The notes beneath the pieces were generated by a model. The model did not search any database and was not told the DNA's origin. It worked only from the letters and a program-made list of their open reading frames with translations. A program made the translations under genes and the position numbers. This document shows positions 7,268 to 15,140 of a DNA stretch of 15,413 nucleotides, piece by piece; position 1 is the first letter of the stretch; each line of letters opens with the position of its first letter. The stretch comes from Chrysochromulina tobinii (taxonomy: Eukaryota; Haptophyta; Prymnesiales; Chrysochromulinaceae), in assembly GCA_001275005.1 (NCBI GenBank), contig JWZX01001099.1, positions 1 through 15,413 of the forward strand. The letters run 5' to 3'.

Positions 7268-9433
7268 ATGATGATGAATCGAAAGAATGCATGCAGAAGT
7301 GTTTCAGGCAATGATCCGATGTTTCGGAACTTTTTTTTCTCACAATCTTCGTCCTGGGCTTCGAAGCGGCGCCGAGCGGATCAGCGGCGCACTCCGGGAT
7401 ACAAACCCAAGAAGGCACCCCAGCCGCCTCCCAAGATGGCATCCAACGATATCATCGTGCTCTCAAACTCCACGCTGGACCGCAGCGTGCGCGCTCTCGG
7501 TGCTCCGAGTTCGCTCGATCCGTTATTCACTCGGCTCGTGTTGGGCCTGCCCATTCTGATGGGCGTAGTTGGTGCCAGCGTTGCGCAGAATGCTGGCTGC
7601 CTCGAGCAGCCTGGGAAGCGCTGCCAGTTTTACAACGGCAAACCGGGAAAAGGACCCAAGGGCTGGGCTATCCGTCTCTTTGAGCACATCAACGCCACCT
7701 TCCCGCATGCAGGCCACCGCCTCTACAACGCGGCGCTGGACGCGACCCCTGTCAGCTTGTTCTCGGACTGCTTGTTCTCGCACCTGCCTTCGGAAGTGCA
7801 TCTGGTCGTCGCAGAGTGGGGCAGCATGGGACTGCACAACTACAAGCATCTGCCTAGCATCGAACGTGTAGTTCGAATCCTACTCAGGCTGCCGTCTCAG
7901 CCCATGATCGTGCACCTCTCGTCTCCAGAGTGGTGCACTCAGAGGCGCACGCCGCGCGCGTTTTACAGCACGGGTGACAGGCTCATGGGACACGTGAGTA
8001 ACTTCATCTATCCTGACACGCCGTGGGCGCGCGTTGAGCTCGAGACGACGCGGGTGTGCCACCACTACGAGCAAGCATGCGTCTCGATGAAAGAGGCGCT
8101 CGAGCCTCACGTTCTCAACGGCGACACAGGCTTCTCGGTACACGGCCTGTAACGACCTGTTGGAACTGATTGGTACAACTGATTGGTATACGGATTGTAC
8201 GGATTGCCACTCATTGCCGCTCATTGCCGCTCTTTGCCGCTCTTTGCCACTCATTGACACTCATTGACACTCATTGACACTCAGGTGCGCGACTTGACCG
8301 GCGACGACTGCTTGCATCCAATCAACGGCCGACACGGGGTCTCGTACGTGACGCAGGTGGTGACGCACTGGTTTGACCATGCGTATGAACTGTGGCTAAG
8401 AGAAGTCCATAACGGACGGCAGATTGCGCGGCAGATTGCGCGGCAGAGCGCCTCGGAGCCGCTCGATGCAGCTGCTGAACCGGCTCATCGACGCATGCAT
8501 CTGAGGCTGCAGGCCTTAAACAACGCGCGGGAGAGAGCGCTTTCTTGGACGGAAAAGGAGCCGCTCCACCCGTCCGCCAACAAACGCGACCAGCTACCGA
8601 CAAGATGCCTCAGGTTCGCTCCGGGGACGATCAATCCCGAGGACGGTAAAAAGTATCGTCGGCTCGAATGGTGCTCGCCCAACACGACGCGCAACACTGT
8701 GCATGTGGACGCTCCGCAGGCAAACGCTAGCTGCAATCCCAGCTCCACCGTGGAGGAGCGCCGCTCCTGCCCTCCCGAGATCCAGAAATCTGTCTCGAGG
8801 CAGCCTTCAGGCAGGCGTTTGAACCCAATTCAGAAGGCATCCATCGATGAGGTCTACCGGGCGTTCATGGCCTCGCCCCCCACGTCCTGGGTTTGGTGCC
8901 CAGTCAGCCTGAGCCCCAAGAATCGCAAGCCGTCCGAAGGCGTCGTCGCGCTGCGTCCGGGGGCGGTGCTCGTCACGAGCTTCGACGCCTATCTCGCCTC
9001 CGTGACGTCCGACCAGATCCGCCCAGCCGCCTCCGTAACGGCGGCTGACGTGGCCGCCGACGTGACGGTGCTACTTGAGCATCTGGTCTCGTACCAGGGC
9101 ATGGGCCGTGTGCTTGTCGAGTGCCAGGCCGGCTGCACGTGCATGCCGCAGGTCATCGATGGACATTACGTGGACCCGATCCGAAATACGTCCGTCTTTG
9201 TTGGGACTTCGTTGGCAGTCTGTGCGGTGGCGTCGCAATTGTGCCAGCTGCAGATCACGGTACTGAACGACTCGTCCTCCGGCTTGCACAAGTTCAAGTT
9301 GCGAAGTTTGCGTGTGAAAGCCACCGCCGGAAATACAAGTGGAACGCTCGGATCAGCGGCGGCGAGGGCGGTGGCGGCGAGGACGGCGAGGGTGGCGGCG
9401 GCGAAGGTGGTGGCGAGGGTGACGGTGGCGTAG
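7268..9433 (+). CDS. SGNH/GDSL-like hydrolase family protein, two exons
   Basis: Exon 1 is about 7268-8137 and exon 2 is 8285-9433, phase 0, about 672 residues from the ATG at 7268. Other ATGs lie in frame at 7319 and 7436, and the start is uncertain. SGNH hydrolases are esterases/lipases/acetyltransferases with a Ser in block I and Asp-x-x-His in block V. Seen: hydrophobic strand then VVGASVAQNAGC (putative Ser ~104); RLYNAALDATPVSLFSDCLF and LVVAEWGSMGLH in the positions of blocks II-III, lacking the classic Gly and Asn; and, just after the splice junction, GDDCLHP (D298/H301). The C-terminal part has a Cys-containing beta-type domain (VSYQGMGRVLVECQAGCTC ... LNDSSSGLHKFKLRSLRV). I recall this two-part layout from unannotated algal proteins. 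Substrate is unknown; a cell-surface glycan or ester is plausible. The last ~35 residues come from GGN repeat DNA and may be misread. Confidence 0.7.
8138..8284 (+). other. Intron of the SGNH-like gene (147 nt)
   Basis: The donor is ttctcg|gtacac and the acceptor gacactcag|gtgcgc. The length is a multiple of three, but read-through hits TAA at 8150-8152. Splicing joins GFS|VRDLTGDDCLHP and brings the Asp-x-x-His block in line. The first 12 nt of the intron (gtacacggcctg) match the first 12 nt of exon 2 (gtgcgcgacttg) at eight positions, and all four differences are transitions. Confidence 0.85.
8205..8284 (+). repeat. 10-bp minisatellite ending on the 3' splice site
   Basis: Eight contiguous 10-bp units run tgccactcat, tgccgctcat, tgccgctctt (x2), tgccactcat, tgacactcat (x2), tgacactcag. 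The last unit differs by T to G at its final base, which makes the AG acceptor of the intron. Confidence 0.95.
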
Positions 9434-9465
9434 GCGGCAGTGGCGACTCACAGTGGTGGTAGCGA
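9355..9465 (+). repeat. GGN-rich repeat at the 3' end of the SGNH-like gene
   Basis: G-rich triplet repeat (ggcggcgag / ggtggcgag types). In the annotated frame it gives an Ala/Arg/Val tail; in the +1 frame it gives a Gly/Glu tail ending at 9462. It may be coding, untranslated or both in different alleles, and could form G-quadruplexes on the + strand. Confidence 0.75.
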
Positions 9466-9829
9466 CGCGGGAGGAGGAGAGGGCTAAGGTGGTTTTAGGT
9501 TTTAAGGTGGTTTGGGTGACAGAGGTGGCGATGGATGATGTGGCAGAGAATTCAGATGCCTCGTGCCTCGAAGGGCGGGAGGCGGACCTCGGGGACCCTT
9601 GTGCACGGCAGGGTCACGTCCGAACACCGCGAGGGCCTGGGTTAACGAGCCGTCTGTAGCCAAATCAATCGAGGACCGCTCACTCGAGAGGGCACGCAAC
9701 GCAGAGGCGGCACCTGACTGCAGCACCCGACCGTGCCCACCGTTATTCGTGGCCCCGCGTGCTCCACCTCTGCCCTCTCCACTGTGAGTACTGCATACGC
9801 ACTCGCATGCCCCCCGTCACCCGGGCGGT
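9434..9829. other. Convergent intergenic region
   Basis: This 396-bp stretch lies between the stop codons of two converging genes, so it should hold both 3' ends. The left part continues the GGT-rich repeat (to ~9540). Short frames on both strands look like noise. I see no RNA gene and no clear polyadenylation signal. Confidence 0.6.
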
Positions 9830-12577
9830 TCAGCGGCGATCAGCAGCAACGGCGCCAGCGGCCCAGCCAGCCCTCCTCCGCTTGCCCGCGCCGCCCTTGC
9901 GCGTGGCGCTCGCAACAACACCACCCCTCGATCCCCGGCGCTCGTCACGGCGCTCCGATGGGCCTTGAAGATGGTCAGTCCAATCACGAGCTTCGTCACG
10001 AGCTGTCCAGTTCGTGGCTTGGAGCGCGCGCACGAGGCTCACACGGGCGTGCCCCTCCGCCCGCTCGCTCTCCTCTCGGAAGAAGCGTTTCATCCGAGCA
10101 CTGATCTGCTGCCGACGAGGCGCATCGCCCAGGAGCGCGCGCGTCGTCTCGAGCAGCTGCGCGATCGAGTCGAAGGTGAGTATGTGCGGCCATGTGTGCG
10201 GCTCCGCGAGGGGCAGCCACTCTTTGATCGCGGCCTCACACGCATCATTCGGGTCGTACCTGATGATCAAGAGGGCCACATCCGACGCATTCAGAGATCT
10301 GACGCCATCACAGTGAAGGAACGGTGTGAAGACCCATCATTCAGTCCAACTCGCATCAGCTTGAGCAGCCGTACGAGCAGCCGTACGAGCAGCCGTACAA
10401 GCAGCCGACCCCAGCGTGCAAAGGACAACATGGCACAGAACAACGTTGCTTTTCAATCGCGGGCACACACAGGGCCGGTGGCCTTACCGGTGGGCCCAAC
10501 TCCCGGCGCCAATCACAGGCCATCAGAGAGGCCATCAGAGGCCATCAGAGGCCATCAGAGGCCATCAGAGGCCATCAGAGGCCTTCAGAGGCCATCAGAG
10601 GCCAATCAGAGGCCATCAGAGGCCATCAGAAGCCATCAGAGGCCTTCAGAGGCTAATCAGATGCCAATCAGAGGCCAGCAGAGGCCAGCAGAGGCCATCA
10701 GGCTACGTCAGCGAGCAGCGTACATACAGCCGTCGCTCGGCGACTGGGCGCTGTCCACCGGCGCTGTGAACCACGCATGCTGGTCGTGTGCGAGCCAGGC
10801 CCAACCGTCGAAGGGGACACGCGCCCGTTCGAGAGAGCGTCGCCACGGCACGTTGCCCGGTCCCTTATGCCCCAGGAGGGCCATACTCCGGTGCCATTGC
10901 CCGAGCAGCCGCTGCGAAGGCACCAGCAAGGGGACTCCCATCGCATATGCTTGCACCACACCGTATGAGTGGACGGAGTAGGGCAGCAAGACGGCGAGCG
11001 GGTGGGCGGCGAGGTCGGTGTACCTGTGATCGCAGTGATCGCAGCCTGTGTGAGTGAGGCTATGTGTGACCACATGGGCGTTCACAGGTCCCTCCATGAG
11101 TGTGTGCACACAATGGCAATCAGGAGCTATCACAGGGGCAGTTGGTGAGACAGTTGGTGGCATGCACTCAGGAGCCATCAGGAGCCATCAGGAGTCATCA
11201 GGAGTCATAAGGAGCCATAAGGAGCCATCAGGAGTCATCAGAAGTCAAGGAGCTCTGAGTGGCAACATGAATGGCAAAGCTTCGAAGAGGCCAAGAGGCG
11301 TCTGAGAGAGAGGTGTCTGCGTCATTACTTGTACCCGCGGTGACCGCCGGAGCCAATTTCGGAAGGCCATCGGAAGTCGACTGTTACATCGGATGCAACC
11401 AACGGCGGCCCTCCCGCAAGCGAGGAAGCCATGTTGGGCGCCGAGCTGGCGCGACTTGCGTTGAGGATGGAGCTGGCGATGTGCCCAATGGCATGGTTGT
11501 ACGCGCTGTTGCCGCAGCAGAGTAATGGCTCGCGCCGCTCGCCCGTGTAGTTCACCGTCTCGAGCAGCTGGCGTGCCGTGCCAGGCCAAGGGACGGGAGT
11601 CACGCCGAGGGCGCGGCGGAGGTAGTTGGCGTCGTACGGGTTCGAAGCAGCGAGCACGACCTGGCGAGATAAGGGCGAGGTGAGGGCGAGATGAAGGGTA
11701 GTTGGCGTCGTTACGGGTTCGAAGCAGTAACGACCTTCGGGAGCTCTGCCATCATTGCGAGCGTGCGAAGGGCGGCGGCGGGCATCTCGTCGAGAAGCCC
11801 GGCCTCGCGCAACGCCGCTGCGCCTCGCCCCTTGATACGCCTCCACCGTTGACTCGCCGCGATCGACGCATTGAAGGCGGCGGAGCGTCCAGAGGGGGAG
11901 GGTCGCTGCAGCTCGCTCCAAGAGGCGGCCGGGCGCCCCGAGGTGCCCGGGTCGACGTAGTAGCCCTGCAGGTGATGGTCCCACCGATGCGTGAAGCGCA
12001 TCACGATCGCGACGTTGACGTGCATGAACAGCACACAGGGCCACGTCGGAAAGTTGCACGCGACCACATCTACGTGCGCCTCGAGCACCGCGCCAAAGCG
12101 GTTGGCGAATTCGCGACGCAAGCCGTCTGAGTAGAGGGCATCACGGCAACGTTTACGCTCGCATTTTGGCAGCACGGTTGCGTCCTTGTCAGCGTGGACG
12201 GCGCCGCGCAGAAAGTCGCGCATTGCCCGCTTCACATTCGGTGGGAAGAGTGGCCGCTTGCGCTTGTGCTGCACAACGTCAACAAACGTGCGCTTGTCTG
12301 CAGCCTGCGCCATCAACATCGCGTCCATGTTGTCCAAGCTCACATTCATGTGCTGCAGCGTGGCGGTCATGTCGTTTAGCGGCCCGCTATGACCGTCAAA
12401 GAAGAAGATGCGGAGCTGTCCGGCAGTTGCAGCGGTGAGGGCTGGTAAGGCCGCATCAACGGGCGCCGCAAAGCTGGCCGGCGAGCACTGGCAGACGTTG
12501 CCAAGGCACGGCGTCGGCGGGAGGCATGGGGGTGGCGTCCAACGGACGGCGCGCGAGAGTGCGTCGCCACTATCCAT
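9830..12577 (-). CDS. Putative GT-B-type glycosyltransferase-like protein, four exons
   Basis: Exons on the minus strand are 12577-11735, 11660-11329, 11023-10724 and 10259-9830; summed length is a whole number of codons, about 634 residues. Seen in order: LRIFFFDGHSG (~75); VVACNFPTWPCVLFMHVNVAIVMRFTHR; AASNPYDANYLRRALG at the exon 1/2 boundary; PLLCCGNSAYN; YTDLAAHPLAVLLPYSVHSYGVVQAYAMGVPLLVPS across the exon 2/3 boundary; then YDPNDACEAAIKEWLPLAEPHTWPHILTFDS starting exon 4. The second half, with HPxxxxxPY followed by an aromatic/Gly-Ile/Val-Pro loop, resembles the donor-binding half of GT-B glycosyltransferases; that is inference. The ATG at 12577 is the first good start downstream of the divergent PH gene, but an upstream exon with a signal anchor, or an acceptor nearer LRIFFFDG, is possible. 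The C-terminal ~50 residues are Arg/Gly/Ala-rich and weakly supported. Confidence 0.68.
10363..10407 (+). repeat. 12-bp tandem repeat in intron 3
   Basis: Three exact copies of gagcagccgtac and a partial fourth, inside the repeat-filled intron. Confidence 0.9.
10518..10703 (+). repeat. 10-bp minisatellite in intron 3, about 18 copies
   Basis: Near-perfect units of gccatcagag (with variants gccttcagag, gccaatcaga, agccatcaga and gccagcagag) fill the donor-side half of the intron. On the gene's own strand the unit reads ctctgatggc. Confidence 0.95.
11024..11328 (-). other. Glycosyltransferase-like gene intron 2 (305 nt)
   Basis: The acceptor (minus strand) is gatcacag|gtacac. Two in-frame donors lie six bases apart: acaa|gtaatg (start 11328, preferred as more consensus-like; gives RGYKYTDLAAHP) and cgcgg|gtacaag (start 11334; gives RGYTDLAAHP). 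With the second donor, intron and exon 3 both start gtaca. Both preserve phase 2. Confidence 0.7.
11169..11247 (+). repeat. 10-bp minisatellite in intron 2, eight copies
   Basis: Units of the type caggagccat / caggagtcat / aaggagccat run without gaps. The unit resembles a permuted form of the intron 3 repeat (aggagccatc versus agaggccatc). Confidence 0.93.
11661..11734 (-). other. Glycosyltransferase-like gene intron 1 (74 nt) with exon-copy at its 5' end
   Basis: The donor (minus strand) is ccgaag|gtcgtt and the acceptor ctcgccag|gtcgtg, phase 0. The first ~38 nt of the intron (11734-11697) are a near-copy of the first ~40 nt of exon 2 (11660-11621). They share gcttcgaacccgt and acgacgccaactacc and differ by a few indels and substitutions. 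The remaining ~36 nt are an 11-bp imperfect repeat of ctcgccctyay type ending in the acceptor. Splicing gives ELPK|VVLAASNPYDANYL; the intron copy reads VVTASNP and then stops. Confidence 0.88.
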
Positions 12578-12820
12578 GGGTCCGTGGGCTCTGCGGTCTT
12601 CTTCTCCCACTTTTGATGCGCATTTTGCTCGAAGTTCCACGCATGCAACGAGGTTCGGGAGGGCACCGTTCAGTTGTTTGTGGGCGGCACTGCGGAAGCG
12701 CCCGGAACGACGCCAACTTCTGTTTCGGCCGCAAAGAGGAAAGGCGACGCCGGGCGGCGCGCGCCACACCCGTCGGCTCGCCGCGGCCTCTGTGACCAGT
12801 TCATTGGCCACTTTGCCAAG
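12578..12820. promoter_or_regulatory. Divergent intergenic region, candidate shared promoter
   Basis: About 243 bp separate the proposed ATG of the - strand glycosyltransferase-like gene from the ATG of the + strand PH gene. The position makes a bidirectional promoter likely, but I see no TATA box or recognised element. If the - strand gene has an upstream exon, the two genes would overlap antisense here. Confidence 0.35.
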
Positions 12821-13873
12821 ATGGAGTCTCAAGTCGATCTGCAGACACTGTTGCAAGCTCGGCAGGGCTACCTTTGGAAGCTCGGTGGGGGGCAGGAGAC
12901 GGGATCCAAGTGGAACCGCAGATGGTTTGTGCTGCGGGACAATGTGCTCATGTATTTCCAGGCGCCGCGAGATTTTCTCGGCTTTCGCGACAAGCCCAAT
13001 GGGGTGGTGCTCCTCGACGAAGCGAACATCCGGCCCCGTGATGAGAAGTCGGCGCGCCCATTCACGTTCGTCTTGTCCCACGCTGGAGGCGAGAGCGTGG
13101 TGCTAGCTGCGGAGAGCGAAAAAGAGATGCACGAGTGGATGCAGGCCGTCAGGACCTCGCGGATGTGCGTCTCCGACCATGCGGCGGCAGGCATGCTGGA
13201 GGAAGCGCGCCGCGACTCCGCCGAAGCGGACCTGGAGAATGCCCGGGCCAAGCGGTCGGACCCGGAGAAGGAGCTCGCGCAGATCGAGAAGGAGCTCGAG
13301 GAAGTGCAGGCCGAGCATCGGCAGCTGGAGGCGGAGAAGGACTCCGCCGAGAAGCAGCTCAAGGAGCTGATGGCACGCTTCAAGCTGCGCAAGGCGCTGC
13401 TGCACTGGCGGCACCGCAAACTGACGCTCTCGTTCCGATCTCTCGTGACCATGGTGTTCCGCACGCGCATCGAGGAGGCGAAGCGTCTCAAAGGCGACTC
13501 CGAGCGCAAGATCGGCATGATGGGAGTGGAGATGCAAAAGATCGTGGCCGACCGCCTAAAGGCGGAGGCGGCGAAGCGCAAGTCGGATGAGATGCTCTCC
13601 AAGGAGCTCCTCCTCAAAAAGGATGGCGAGATGGAGCTACGGGATGCGCAGCGGCAGCTAGCGGCCGACCAAGAGCGAGCCGAGGCGGCCGCGCGCCGTG
13701 TGGCGGCCCTGCAGGCGCAGGGCGCCGGCGCCACGCTGGGCGTGCGCGAGAAGGACGACGTGCTCAGGCTGATGGAGGAGATGCACGACTTGTCGGCGCA
13801 GACCGACAAGCTGACGCTCAGTCTGAAGCGCCGCGTGGGCAACTCCGCCGCGGCCGACGCCGTCGCCGAGTAA
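12821..13873 (+). CDS. PH-domain protein with long coiled coil
   Basis: Single exon, 350 residues. The ATG at 12821 has a favourable context (caagatgg) and puts the PH domain near the N-terminus; the frame is open further upstream but without sensible sequence. PH domains bind phosphoinositides or protein partners and bring proteins to membranes. Seen: PH domain ~13-108, starting QGYLWKLGGG, with KWNRRWFVLRDNVLMYF (the basic strand pair typical of lipid-binding PH folds) and ending with the C-terminal helix SEKEMHEWMQAVRTSRM, including the invariant Trp. Residues ~120-300 are a long Glu/Lys/Ala-rich coiled coil (ELAQIEKELEEVQAEHRQLE), broken near 190-215 by a basic segment (FKLRKALLHWRHRKLTLSFR). 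A short coiled segment before the end (LMEEMHDLSAQTDKLTLSL) may oligomerise. No enzyme domain. Likely a membrane-associated scaffold; partners unknown. Confidence 0.88.
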   Translation: MESQVDLQTLLQARQGYLWKLGGGQETGSKWNRRWFVLRDNVLMYFQAPRDFLGFRDKPNGVVLLDEANIRPRDEKSARPFTFVLSHAGGESVVLAAESEKEMHEWMQAVRTSRMCVSDHAAAGMLEEARRDSAEADLENARAKRSDPEKELAQIEKELEEVQAEHRQLEAEKDSAEKQLKELMARFKLRKALLHWRHRKLTLSFRSLVTMVFRTRIEEAKRLKGDSERKIGMMGVEMQKIVADRLKAEAAKRKSDEMLSKELLLKKDGEMELRDAQRQLAADQERAEAAARRVAALQAQGAGATLGVREKDDVLRLMEEMHDLSAQTDKLTLSLKRRVGNSAAADAVAE

Positions 13874-13997
13874 GCGCTTTGTTCGTGTACTGCATTATAT
13901 GTTTGTAGCGTGGAACGAGAGGCTCTGATTCCCGCTTCCTACTTCCATCTCGAAAATCTTCACGACACCGCACAGGCTCTTCACACTTTGCGCGACG

Positions 13998-14951
13998 ATG
14001 TCAAGAGCGCACGTGGTCCTGCTGACCCGGCTCGTGACGCTGAGCTACTGCTCGACAGTGACCGCTAGGACATTTACGCTCATCACGTTCGACGTCGATG
14101 GCACTCTCGTCAAAGGCTCGGGACAGGCATCAGATGCCTCCGCGCATGCGAGGGCGTTTGCTCACGCTGTGGGCGCCATCCTCGGCAACGGATCGCCCAC
14201 GCCGCTGCCGGCCGAGGTGATCCCCCGTGAGAGCTACCACGGCAGCACCGATGGCTTGATTTCACTCCGCCTCGCCAAAGTCGTCTTGGGCGTACAGCCC
14301 GACGAGGCGGCACCGCAGCTGCCTGCGATCTTCGAGTCCATGTACCACTACTGTGCTGAGCTCAGCGACGACGAGATGACGCGTGGCATTGAGCTACTGC
14401 CAGGCGTGCTCGAGACTCTCCGCACGCTCGCCGCACGCGATGACGTGATCTGCGGCCTGGTGACTGGCAACGTCGAAGGAATCGCACGCAAGAAGATGCG
14501 CGCGGTCGGCATCATGGCGACCGGCGCCCTCGCCCGTGCGGCCGAGGAGCAGACGTGGGCCGGCGAGGACGATTGCGCCTTCTTGGGCGGGTTCGGCAGC
14601 GACTTCTGCAGCGCGGATCTCTCCGATCCGGCACGCAACCATCTCGACAGGGGCGAGCAAATCGCCATCGCGGTGCGTCGCTGTCTCACGCTGTTGCCCG
14701 AAGGTGCCACGTTGGCGCGTGTCGTGCATGTCGGCGATGCACCGTCCGACATCCTGGCGGCCAAGTATTGCGCCGACGCGGCGCGCGTGCCGCCTGGGAC
14801 GATCGTCGGGTGTGTGGGGGTGGCGACGGGCTCGTACACGGCCGAGACGCTCGCCAAGCTGTGCGGAGAGCCGCGCCCAGGGGTGTGGGAGCCCGTGGTG
14901 CTTGAGCGCGGGCTCGCCGATCCGTGCTTCGTGCAAGCGTGTGGCGTGTGA
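13998..14951 (+). CDS. HAD-superfamily hydrolase, phosphoglycolate phosphatase-like
   Basis: Single exon, 317 residues. HAD phosphatases remove phosphate through an Asp-phosphate intermediate with Mg2+. Motifs seen: motif I FDVDGTL (nucleophile D32, acid/base D34); motif II LVTGN (T156); a basic ARKKMRAVGI just after it (K165/K166) as candidate motif III; motif IV HVGDAPSD (D247, D251). Residues ~40-130 form the helical cap between motifs I and II, as in the C1-cap phosphoglycolate phosphatase/beta-phosphoglucomutase group. The first ~24 residues (MSRAHVVLLTRLVTLSYCST) look like a signal or plastid-targeting leader, which would suit either a secretory or a plastid phosphatase. An acidic loop of about 25 residues follows motif II (AEEQTWAGEDDCAFL). 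The true substrate cannot be read from sequence. Confidence 0.88.
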   Translation: MSRAHVVLLTRLVTLSYCSTVTARTFTLITFDVDGTLVKGSGQASDASAHARAFAHAVGAILGNGSPTPLPAEVIPRESYHGSTDGLISLRLAKVVLGVQPDEAAPQLPAIFESMYHYCAELSDDEMTRGIELLPGVLETLRTLAARDDVICGLVTGNVEGIARKKMRAVGIMATGALARAAEEQTWAGEDDCAFLGGFGSDFCSADLSDPARNHLDRGEQIAIAVRRCLTLLPEGATLARVVHVGDAPSDILAAKYCADAARVPPGTIVGCVGVATGSYTAETLAKLCGEPRPGVWEPVVLERGLADPCFVQACGV

Positions 14952-15002
14952 GGAGGATCCGCGATCTTTGTTTCAATAGATTAGCCATTGCACCCGACTT
15001 CA

Positions 15003-15066
15003 GCGCCTCCGCGATGGCCTACGTTCTGGACTTTGCGCCTCCGCGATGGCCTACGTTCTGGACTTT
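15003..15066 (+). repeat. 32-bp exact tandem duplication
   Basis: Two head-to-tail copies of a 32-bp element beginning gcgcctccgcgatggcc lie between the HAD gene and the converging Sec1-like gene. No coding role is seen. Confidence 0.95.
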
Positions 15067-15140
15067 TAGATATTAGAACCGCCCCGGCCGTCGCGTCGAT
15101 GGCTCGAACAGTCTACACCGTACACGTGTCGCCTCTTGGG

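Larger units (their letters stand above)
10260..10723 (-). other. Glycosyltransferase-like gene intron 3 (464 nt, repeat-filled)
   Basis: The donor (minus strand) is tgtat|gtacgc and the acceptor gatcatcag|gtacga. This pair joins AT|G TAC GAC, giving GCMYDPNDAC in frame. A better-looking donor, GTATGT, four bases upstream would break the frame. Intron and exon 4 both begin gtacg. The intron is largely tandem repeat. Confidence 0.65.

Noticed and set aside
8138-8284. SGNH-like gene split into two genes or a pseudogene
   Set aside because: Exact GT-AG junctions restore frame and place the Asp-x-x-His block correctly; the ATG at 8264 lies inside the intron repeat.
10518-10703. CRISPR-like regular repeats
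   Set aside because: Units are contiguous 10-bp copies with no spacers, inside a eukaryotic intron; a minisatellite explains them.
9965-10981. 338-codon open frame on the + strand with repeated RPSEAIRGHQ
   Set aside because: It runs through the 10-bp repeat array and antisense to exons 3-4 of the minus-strand gene, where the conserved blocks are; the repeat simply lacks stops.
12868-13842. 324-codon Ser-rich minus-strand frame
   Set aside because: Exact antisense of the PH/coiled-coil gene; Ser/Arg content is what antisense of Glu/Lys/Ala coiled-coil codons gives.
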